Assembly: GCA_028023455.1 (NCBI GenBank) | Contig: JAQFVV010012575.1 | Location: 1,234,517 to 1,298,516 of the forward strand | Length of the DNA stretch: 64,000 nucleotides | DNA from: Epiperipatus broadwayi | Taxonomy: Eukaryota > Onychophora > Udeonychophora > Euonychophora > Peripatidae | Direction: 5' to 3' | Shown: piece by piece, positions 55,056 through 64,000 of the stretch | Layout: each line of letters starts with the position of its first letter | Position numbering within the stretch: position 1 is the first letter of the stretch | Translations under genes and position numbers: made by a program | Notes under the pieces: generated by a model | The model's input: the letters and a program-made list of their open reading frames with translations, nothing else | The model's database searches: none | What the model was told of the DNA's origin: nothing

Positions 55056-56823
55056 ACTAATCACCTACTACTGTATGGAGAGTTTTTCCTGTTTTAACTT
55101 CAGCTAAAGTACTTTCATTTTTTTATCTTCATAATTATTTGTAAGTGCACACAAAATCTTTATTCACACACTTATTTTTTGACTACCTATCTAAGAATGC
55201 TCATGGTAATCAGTTTCTAATTTACTACTAAAGTGCATAAGTTGACTCATATCTTTCTATTTGTAATGCTTCCACTCCAATCACATCTCTGCTTTTGGTT
55301 TACATTCAGATCTATCAGTTTAAATTATTTCATATCAACTCACTTTGTTGAATTTTAGATTTCTATTGTTTTAAAACAATTTAATTCATCTTTAACATAT
55401 ATTTAGTAGTAACTTTTATAAAAATTTATGCCATGATAATTACTTTGCTAATAAGTAATCATATTATCTTTAAAGTTAGTCCTTAAGACAATTTGCTTTT
55501 CTATCAATTTTTCCAAAAAAATACCTTCATATCTTATAGCTTTTTAAAAAAACTATTTGCATATTCCTTTCAGTTTTTTAATTAGTGATTGTTTCAAAGC
55601 ATTTTTGTTAATCTTGGTTTTGTAGTGGCATGACCTTACAGGATTTTTCAGGTCTGCTTTTTGAAAGATAGTAAGATATTTGAACCCAAAAGTGATGGAT
55701 TGAATATTTTAACATATTCTTAATCATTTATTATTATTTTTTTTTTATAGATTTTAATTGTATTTATTTAGTAATCTAAAATATTATTTTAATCCTCCCA
55801 TATTATAATTTAACATTCCAACTAAAAATGTATGATATATTGATTGAGAAATTCTGTTAAGCTCAATCACAAAAGTTGTAAGCTGAGTTTCGCTCAGCCA
55901 TTAATTAACTATTCACTCCTAAGTTGAGTTAAAGTTTTAAACCAACTGTTTTATCTTATTATTTTACTAAAAACAAAATATTAGGTAATATCTACTTTCT
56001 TAATACATAGTTTATCATCTCATAAATACAGATACTTACATTAGTTTATTAGTGAAGTCCCTAAAATAAATAATTATTGAACTAGTTTTGGATTACTTAC
56101 GTTGACTTGAGTTTAAAGCAATGTCTGACTGAAGACAGAAGTCTTAAAACATATGCAATTATTTCCTGGGCTAAATGTGGTTTAACCAATAGTTTTCTAT
56201 AATCAAGAAATGGAGTTTCGATCAGCAATAATAGTTGATCATGTAGCTTTTTGCTACAATAACTGTATTAAGGAGGTAATAAGTAACGTGGAATTATACT
56301 GAATGTCAATAAATTTTGATTATAGCACCTTATTCTCTAATTACATACAACAGTAAAACATGTATTTATAAATATGAATGTTTGTTGGTTATAGTTTTTC
56401 ATTTCCACAGCCTGTATAGTTTGGTGTGGAAATAGAAGTGCAGAAACTAGAGCACAAGATCTATGTATTAAAGCCCAGCTCTCCACAGCTCTGCCAACTT
56501 AAAATTCAAAAATATGGGAGCAAATATGCCCCGAAAGTGCTAAGCCAGAATAAAACATAATTAAAATATAACTTCACTAGTGTGCGTTTGGAAGCGCAGT
56601 ATAATAAATACCATGTGATATATACATATTACTTTCCATTTTTTAATAAAGGCATGTGAAGGCATACAGGATAAGATTTGGTAATACTTGACTGTCATTG
56701 GTGATAACTTGCTGGATATTCTTAAGACTGTAGTCCTGCTTTTTATACATGCAACATAGTATATTATCTAACATAAATTTAGAATATGTTATTTTTTTCA
56801 TAAAAGTATAAACAAATAATATA
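55056..56823. other. Non-coding, A+T-rich
   Basis: Holds a weak copy of the 49.1-kb TIR (55065-55097) and a small hairpin GCTGAG-TTTCG-CTCAGC (55882-55898). No gene. Confidence 0.65.
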
Positions 56824-56829
56824 TTTATT
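56824..56829 (-). promoter_or_regulatory. Possible poly(A) signal for the four-TM gene
   Basis: AATAAA on the minus strand, about 35 bp past the stop codon. It is well placed, but such hexamers are frequent in this A+T-rich DNA. Confidence 0.4.
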
Positions 56830-56861
56830 TTAGAATATATAAAACCATCCCAATTATTAAC

Positions 56862-57371
56862 TCAAGAAGTCATCTGCACTTGTTCTATTTCAGTCATTGA
56901 TAAATCTATTGTGGATTCTTCTCTAAGAGTTACACATTCACAACAAGATATACACGAGAAAATAAAATAAATAATACCCAATCCTACTTCGACACAAAAT
57001 ACAATCCATGTTAATACATTCATTGTTAGAGTTGTCGGTTGAAATAAATGAATACTCAGAAAGAAAGTCGTAAAGATTAGAGTTAAAACTGATGCGCTTA
57101 AAAATAGGATCGGAACAGCACTTACTCTAGTTTTAAAGTATCTAATTAATACAATCAAAATACTCGACAATATAAACATTCCAGCGGAAACAGCATTTGT
57201 GACGTAGGCTCCTAAACCAATCAAAATAAAAATAATCAAAGCACCGAGGCACTGAACAAAAGCCAATATTAAAATTGTATGACCCAATGGAGTTCCCGCG
57301 GTAAACTTATATTTACTGTCTCTCAAATTACTCTCCGATGCTAGAGTTGAAAAGTTTTCTATATTATCCAT
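56862..57371 (-). CDS. Four-transmembrane protein, MS4A/CD20-like topology
   Basis: A 169-residue frame opens with ATG in good context (GATAAATGG) and is uninterrupted. A 29-residue polar N terminus is followed by four hydrophobic segments at about 30-54, 58-77, 84-108 and 117-142. A cysteine-rich juxtamembrane stretch comes next (CISCCECV, likely palmitoylated) and then an acidic tail ending EIEQVQMTS. Short loops with both termini inside suit MS4A or other small tetraspan families, and the first helix (LGHTILILAFVQCLGALIIF) recalls the LG...Q...G pattern of MS4A proteins, but I cannot prove membership. Base composition is less A+T-rich than the surroundings, which supports coding. No intron is visible, so it may be a single-exon gene or a retrocopy. 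Function unknown; the plasma membrane is the likely site. Confidence 0.75.
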   Translation of the reverse strand: MDNIENFSTLASESNLRDSKYKFTAGTPLGHTILILAFVQCLGALIIFILIGLGAYVTNAVSAGMFILSSILIVLIRYFKTRVSAVPILFLSASVLTLIFTTFFLSIHLFQPTTLTMNVLTWIVFCVEVGLGIIYFIFSCISCCECVTLREESTIDLSMTEIEQVQMTS

Positions 57372-57974
57372 TTATCATATTATGATTAATTATTAAAGAT
57401 ACAAACTAATATTAACGCACTCCAAGATAAAGACATCGTAAATAAATGTAAAGTAAAAGCTATAACATTTTGTTCTATAAATATATTTAAAATGTAACTT
57501 ATGTGAACTTATTTTTAATAGCTGTTGAACGTCATTAATATCACGTGGTTTATTATTATTTATTTTTTTTAAAAAAAGTTTATCTAAAACAATTGCTAGA
57601 AATTGACGAGACACAGATCCAACTCAAATGTTTTTTTTCTTCTATAAATTTGTTTAAACCCCTCACCCTACTAATTTGCGTAATTGTTTGAATATGAGTA
57701 AACAATTGACTTATTAAGCATAATCAGTCAATTGTTACCGATCGTTTCCTCCGAATTCTCATTAATTTTTCCTAAGGAAAAAATTCTGCTAAAGCAACAA
57801 TTGATTTAGTCAATCCGGGAGTCTATATATGGTAATATGATTATTTATATTAATGTGTTTTAATCTTCTGTATATAAAAAAAAACTTAGAAAGAAATACA
57901 GTATTATCCTAACTTGTTTTATAAGTGAGAAGCTGTTTTAAGATTGTATATAATTCAGTAAATTGTGTATATGT
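57372..57974. other. Upstream region of the four-TM gene
   Basis: Non-coding and A+T-rich. It probably contains the promoter of the minus-strand gene, but I cannot place elements. A near-palindrome lies at 57690-57735 (AACAATTGACTTATTAAGCA region, with TCAGTCAATTGTT). Confidence 0.45.
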
Positions 57975-58315
57975 TTCTAATCCTACAACCAAGTGTGGAG
58001 AGATGTATCATGGCAGGGACAAGAGTTATTACTGCAAATAAATTATTGTGAAAGTATACATTTATCAAAAGAATTAAAGAGACAGAAATAGAATTGGGTT
58101 AGATGTCTTGCGAAAAGAGATTACAATAGACAGACATTTTGAGCTTTAAGGTAAATCTTAAAAGAATGGGGAAAAAAATTCTAGAATGAGATCAATTGTG
58201 AAATAATTTGCTGGAGTGGTTTGAGAATAAAAGCTATGTTGGGAAAATTGAATTAAATTTGAGATTTCATCATCCTGTGTGAATAACAATGGTCAAAAAT
58301 GGCAATGATGGTGAG
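57975..58315 (+). pseudogene. Decayed RTE 3' end
   Basis: Blocks match the C-terminal domain and tail of the RTE family: a KRIKRQK.NW and LAKRDYNRQT pattern, a shortened RPR region, then CATCATCCTGTGTGAATAAC and an ATGATGG tail. It is more diverged than the copies at 35 and 60 kb. Confidence 0.5.
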
Positions 58316-59751
58316 ATTATTTGGACTAGAAAATTATAGGACATTAAGAAAGAAGCTACAAATTATATATTCCAGAATGTATTACTTCATAATACACCCT
58401 AGATAATCCAAATATATATATATCAACCAATGCATTTACACTCTTTCCAATCTGGTAAAAACACTATTTTAATGAAGGACATACATTATTAATGTAGCCA
58501 AACTTTGATGTTTTAACAAGAATAGTTTTTTAAAATGTTGTAATTGGGGGATGTGGTTTTAAAAACACTAATTTATTTTTAAACTATTACAAAAGTCACT
58601 GCAAATTTAGTTTGAACAGTAAAAAAATTTGGGTACTTGTGCATTATCCAATCTACTAATCTAAGTAGCCATTGTTTTTTAAATATATACTTTCAGAAGC
58701 CTATAGTTTTTTCAATTTTATTTACTGAATACGTATTACTTGATAAGCAGTCATATTTAATATTTGCATTTTTTTATTATTGTTTTTTTTTTTTTAAAAA
58801 GAAATATTTCTGCTAAAATTAATTGCAATATTTACACTTTATTTCTTATTTTTTTGTATTAAATAAAGTTACTAATATAAAAATAAAAAGTATATACAAA
58901 CCATATTTATATTTTTTAGTTTTCAAATAGGGTAAGTAGAGATCATTCATGTTGGTGGCCTGAAATTTCTACTGCCTTCAAAATCTTCACAATTGATGCA
59001 GATGATGCCATGTAAATTTGGCTAAATGGGAATGCAAGTGTTGTCACGTGATTTCTTGATGTTTTTTGTTTGACAATTTGGACAGGTCAACACGAATAGT
59101 CCTCATTTACCCCTCATTTCCTTTTAAGTTATTTAATACAAAAAAACAATAATAAATAAAGTATAAACATTATAATTAATTTTTGCTGTAAATTTTTATT
59201 TTTTTTAAAGAGCAATATTTTTAAAAAATTACATATAGCTTAATGTACTTGGATTTAAAATATTAAATATATAAATGCTATATACAATCACTTAACAAAT
59301 AACACACATTCGGTAAAATAAAATTGAAAAAAAAGTAGATCCCTGCAAAGGTATATCTAAAAAATGGCTTCCAAGCTTGGTAGACTGAATAATTAACAAG
59401 TACCAAAATTTCTGAATAAAGGTCACTATATAGTATAAGTTTCCCTGAAAATGAATCTCAGAAAATATTGTATTGTAAAATCACTATTTGTGATAGTTGG
59501 AGATATAAAGTTGTTGATTGTTTTAAAAAAGTATAAAATTAATGGCTGACAATTATGGAAAATAGTATTTATGTATAATAACATTAATTGTTTATACTTC
59601 TTCTATATGCTTTTGAGAACTTATGGTGATCTTATGGTGTTCTCATATTCATAATAAGATGAACTATAATCTAATGGAGAGGTGAGTGTAATTATATATA
59701 TTTGAAAAAATTAAAATTTATTTAAATTTGATGTTAAATATTTAAAGACAC
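58316..59751. other. Non-coding, A+T-rich
   Basis: No gene or recognisable repeat. Confidence 0.65.
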
Positions 59752-62405
59752 AAATATTGGAAATACAAGTGGAGCAGGATTCATTATAAATAAAAAGTGG
59801 AAGAACAACATTGTGGAAATTGATGGTGTATCAGACAGAGTGACAAGATTAGTTATACAACTTAATAGCAGATACCAAATGCAGATAATTCAGATTTATG
59901 CCCTAACAAGTGCTCATAGTGATAAAGTAGTAGAAGATTTATACAAAAGGCTTTCGATTAGAGTAAACAACATTTTAAAATTATTATGGAAGACTTTAAT
60001 GCTAGAATTGGTAAACAAATGAAAGATGAAAGTGCTGTAGGTAATTTTGGTTATGGTAATAGAAATGAGAGAGGACATAGACTAGTGGAGTTTACTGAAA
60101 AAGAAAAACTTTATATTATGAATTCTGTTTTTGAAAAAAAATGTTAAAAGGAAATGGACATGGAAGCATCCCAATAAAGATACAGCAGAATTGGATTATA
60201 TTTTGACTAACAGAAAATACATATTTCAAGATTGTAATGTTCTTAATAAATTTAACACAGGAAGTGATCATCGATTAGTAAGATGTAAGATACGTTTTAA
60301 TGCAAAACTAGAGAGACAAAAATTATTAAGAAAAACAATATTTACAGTTGATATTCCTAATCTTCAGAAACATTCTAATGAATTTAAATTAAAACTTACA
60401 AATCGGTTTCAAGTATTAGTAGATTTTGAACATGATTCAGATTTGAATGAAATTAATATGAAAATAACTGATACACTTTTAAAAACTGCAACAAAGATAG
60501 CTGGTAGAAAAAAAGCAGCAATTGACCATTAAAATTTCTACTGAGACTAGAGAATTTATGAAGAAAAGAAGGAATATGAAGATATACAAAAATGATGCAT
60601 TAAAAAGGATTGAATATCTCGAAATTTTGTAAAATGGTACGGAAAAGAGTTGAAAATGATATAAGAAAGTATAACTGTGAACTAGCAAGGAAATCTGTAG
60701 AAGAAAATGAAAGTCTCAAGAATGTAAAACAACATTTTGGTATTGGTAGGAAATTTATATCTGCAATAAGAAAAAAAGATGGAATTATTACTAAAAAGAG
60801 AGAGGACATTATGAAATGGGTAGAAGACTTTTATCAAGAATTATATAGTAATAAAGAACAAGTACCTCCTATTTCTATTACATCTTCTGAATTGCCCAGA
60901 ATTTTAAATGAAGAAGTGAAACATGCAATTAAATGTATGAAGAAAGGAAAGGCTCCAGGTAATGATGGAATTATAATTGATATATTAAAAGAAGCAGGTG
61001 AAGAAATAGAAATTTTTTTTAGCAAAGTTATATACCAAATGTCTAAATGATAAAGATGTACCAGATGATTGGAAGAATGCAGTAATAATATTAATATTTT
61101 AAAAAGGTGATAAAGAAGATATTAAAAATTACAGACCTATCAGCCTTTTATCAGTTTTATACAAAAATTTTACCAAGATAATTACAACTCGTCTACAAAG
61201 AACATTGGATTTCCACCAACCCAGGGAACAAGCTGGATTTAAAAGTGGTTTTAGTACAGTAGATAATATCCAGGTATTGAGAGAAGTTATAGAATGGACA
61301 AATGAATATGAGTTGCCATTATGTTTTGGATTTGTAGATTATGAAAAGGCATTTGATTCTATAAACATTTCTTCAGTGATTAAAGCATTGGATCATCAAG
61401 GTATAGATCCAGGATATTGTCATATTTTAAAGAATATTTATAAAAATGCAACAGCAACAATTAGATTACATAATGATACTGGGAAAGTCAACATTGAGAA
61501 AGGTGTAAGACAAGGTGACTCCATATCTCCAAAACTTTTTACAGCAGTGTTGCAAGAAATATTTTGTGGATTAAAATGGGAAACTAAAGGAGTGAAAGTA
61601 AATGGAGATTATTTAAGTCATTTAGATTTTGCAGATGATATAGTTGTTTTTGCAAATAATGCTTTAGAGCTGCAGGAAATGTTGCAGGAGTTATCAGATG
61701 AAAGTAGAAAAGTAGGACTAAAGATAAATGTTAAAAAGACTAAAGTAATGTTTAATGGATTTTCTCAAAATATGAAAATAAAGATTGATTATGATGAATT
61801 AGAAGAAGTTAACAGTTACAAATACCTTGGTCAGATTATTAATACAGATGGAAACATAATGGATGAAATTAATCATAGAATTAAACTTGGTTGGAGTGCT
61901 TTTGGTAGAAATAACTTGATACTAAAAGGAAATATGCCTATGTGTTTGAAAAGGAAGGTTTTTAACAAATGTGTTTTACCAGTTCTTACTTATGGATCTG
62001 AGACTTGGACACTTAATAGAAGAGCAATACAGAGACTCCAGACCACTCAAAGAAGTATGGAGAGATGCATGTTGGGGGTAACAAGAAGAGATCGAAAATG
62101 CAATGTATGGGTAAGAGAACAAACAGGTGTTACTGACCTCATTGAAAAAATTAAAAGATTGAAGTGGAGTTGGGCTGGACATATTGCTAGAAGAGATGAT
62201 AATAGATGGACAATTGAAATCTTAAACTAGATTCCAAGAGATTGTAAAAGACCCAGCAAGAGACCACATGTGAGATGGATGGATGAAATAAGAAAGTATG
62301 CAGGGGTGATGTGGAGAAGAGAAGCTAAAGATCAAAGAAGATGAATTAAACTTGGAGAGACCTTCATCGTGAAGTGAATTGATAATGGTTGATGATGATG
62401 ATGAT
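59752..62405 (+). mobile_element. RTE-clade LINE, 5'-truncated copy
   Basis: Begins abruptly inside the endonuclease (the point matching 35399), runs to the same short 3' end and finishes with GGTTGATGATGATGATGAT. 5' truncation is the usual result of incomplete target-primed reverse transcription. It is highly similar throughout to the element at 35.1-38.07 kb, so they are members of one subfamily. Confidence 0.92.
59756..62344 (+). pseudogene. Broken endonuclease-RT frame of the truncated RTE
   Basis: Pieces lie in several frames. The endonuclease middle runs to about 59970, where a one-base loss shifts it, and then to the A8 run near 60133. The endonuclease end and linker follow (60131-60532), shifted by an extra base near AAAGCAGCAATTG. 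The linker and early RT (60610-61050) begin after another extra A and are lost at a T run. A TAA lies near 61097. Finally the RT palm to C-terminal domain (61205-62230) is intact with FVDYEKAFDS and the FADD motif, ending early at TAG in place of the Trp in LNWIPRD. The copy is dead. Confidence 0.9.
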
Positions 62406-63583
62406 CCATTTTTTGAGAGAAGGAAGCATGAGTCTCTATACTTAATATTAAATCAAGTTTTCTGCCTAATAGTATCATATAATAGTTTCATGATCTGGTA
62501 AAAATGTTTAGATATTGTAGGAAGTAGTTATCATTGACAAAAGTATTTGAAAATTTATTTCTAACATCTATTATTAACAGCTATTAAACTATAAAGCTAC
62601 TTTGCAAAGTAATGTATATATACTAGATAAAATGATAAAAAAAATCAAGTCAGAGCTTGTTTTGCGGGCTCTATATATAACATATGTTAGATATTTATGG
62701 AGTACTCTAATTTCACTTAATTTTATTTCTAAAGAAATTGTGTAAAGATTAAAACCCAATACGATTGCTATTGATATTTTTTGTATCAAGGAAACTATAT
62801 AAACATTAAAACTTCATGTATTATGAAGTTAATGAGTTCATCTTGAATTGAAGATGTGCTTAGATGTTGTTCTTGATACATGCTTCTTTCAACTTACTGC
62901 AGTTCAAAGCATAGGTCCTATGCTAACTGGAGTATTCTCTAGTTGAGGATAGAGGGATGATCCTCGGGTATAAAGATTAGCTATGAATAAACAAAGAAAA
63001 TGCTAATATGGAGTCACTGGCATGACACAACATTCACAATGAGGAAGTGATGAAGGAGACAAGGGATATATCAACATTTATAAAATGTTACAATTTAGGT
63101 GATAGCTAATGTTATATGGTGAGTTTTGTTCACCATTAAATAAGTCAACATTCTAATGGATTACCAACAGCATTTCTTATAAGTCAGTGGAAGATCACCA
63201 TAGATGACAATAGCAAAAAAAAAAAAAAAGAAGAAAGTAGTAGATGGATTATCATTTTATAACAAATGGAAGTACATTATGTCTGCAATGAAGATTATTG
63301 TCAGACAAAGACAATGAAAAACCGTTTTGCCTTATAATCACCTTGTTTTTTTCATTATAATTCAAAATGGTGTTGGAATCTTAGATAAGAAAGTTTTGAT
63401 GTTTTTCCTCAGAAAGGTAGACACAGAACTATTCAGATCATAAACCTGGAAAATCCTCATAAAGAAGATGTATTGCAAGAAGAAACATTGAGAGATGGTA
63501 CTTGAAATGTAAGATCATGAAAAGTGCTAAAAAGTTGGTTTAAATATCATCCAAGAAGGTCACATGCATGGAGAAGTGCTAAC
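62406..63583. other. Non-coding; possible LINE endonuclease scrap
   Basis: Around 63495-63530 the plus strand reads like a decayed endonuclease start (GGTACTTGAAATGTAAGATC, which would encode GTxNVRS). This could be a fragment of another RTE-like element, but the match is very short. No gene otherwise. Confidence 0.35.
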
Positions 63584-63819
63584 AAATTGGTTTATAAATC
63601 ATAAAACAAGAATATATACATAGAAAGCTCCAGCTAATAAAAAAAGATAAGATTAGACTATATACAAATATAGGACACATTTAAGATTTTCCTGGAATTG
63701 CAAATTGGTTTAAAAATCATAAAACAAGAATATATACATAGAAAGCTCCAGCTAATAAAAAAAGATAAGATTAGACTATATACAAATATAGGACACATTT
63801 AAGATTTTCCTGGAATTGA
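63584..63819. repeat. 118-bp tandem duplication
   Basis: Two nearly identical copies start at 63584 and 63702 (AAATTGGTTTATAAATCAT and its variant) and each ends TTTTCCTGGAATTG. A partial third start lies upstream near 63520-63550. Confidence 0.93.
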
Positions 63820-63835
63820 TATAAACTCTAGTCAT

Positions 63836-64000
63836 AATATGGTTAATATAGGGGATTTGAACTCAGACTTTCAAGCACACACCAACTATTCACACTATCT
63901 CATACAACTGATACACATGACCACACACATGTATATGTATATTGGTTATTATTTATCTTTTCTACATGTGCGTGGTCATGTGTATCAGTTGTATGAGATA
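63836..64000. repeat. Inverted pair of U ends (window edge)
   Basis: A minus-orientation end (GGGGATTTGAACTCAGACTT, from 63872 leftward context to 63931) is followed by a plus-orientation end (63965-64000). TATCTCATACAACTGATACA-type sequence at 63896-63931 is the inverse of 63965-64000. The second end is cut by the window. Confidence 0.75.

Overview
This window looks like gene-poor DNA from an invertebrate animal genome. It is very A+T-rich and full of retrotransposons, SINE-like repeats, fold-back DNA and microsatellites. I cannot name the lineage. The presence of RTE-type LINEs, a Ty3-like LTR retrotransposon and tRNA-derived SINEs fits many AT-rich invertebrates (arachnids, flatworms, molluscs and others). 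Nothing looks bacterial, plastid or mitochondrial.

Layout. 1-9.28 kb: non-coding DNA with one end of a terminal-inverted-repeat element (221-287), two or three weak candidate exons (1.24-2.73 kb), a 467-bp ATA/ATG trinucleotide array (4337-4803) and a second (AAT)n array (6892-6998). 9.28-23.5 kb: one Ty3/gypsy-like element on the minus strand. It has a gag-like ORF with a long coiled coil, an uninterrupted pol ORF, a primer binding site, a polypurine tract and unusually long (about 3.8 kb) near-identical LTRs. The far end of the 5' LTR lies in a 500-N gap. 24.0-26.2 kb: a decayed minus-strand RTE LINE split by an insertion of a 0.5-kb repeat family (called U here) with an apparent 8-bp target duplication. 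28.0-38.8 kb: a cluster of seven tRNA-derived SINEs, a decayed RTE copy (30.8-31.9 kb), an inverted-ended U element (34.2-34.6 kb) and a nearly full-length RTE (35.1-38.07 kb) with an intact 736-codon RT frame but a broken endonuclease part. 41.85-44.3 kb: another LINE remnant, then U units in opposite orientations. 46.44-47.39 kb: three 59-bp tandem repeats beside a nested set of three inverted repeats. 49.08-49.74 kb: a non-coding element with about 60-bp terminal inverted repeats. 51.3-52.7 kb: the 3' end of an L1/Tx1-like LINE. 54.8-55.0 kb: a near-perfect 76-bp-arm fold-back. 56.86-57.37 kb: the only convincing host gene, an intronless four-transmembrane protein. 58.0-58.3 and 59.75-62.4 kb: two more RTE copies. 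63.58-64.0 kb: a 118-bp tandem duplication and another inverted U pair.

The genes do not form a pathway. The coherent story is mobile-element biology: an apparently recent LTR element, an RTE lineage whose copies share the same frame-breaking A8 run, SINEs inserted with clear target-site duplications, and several snap-back repeats whose arms suggest template switching or nested insertion. The strongest leads for something undescribed are the nested palindrome at 46.6-47.4 kb, the U repeat family, the Ty3 element's giant LTRs and knuckle-less Gag, and the shared A8 break in the RTE family. All comparisons were made by eye.
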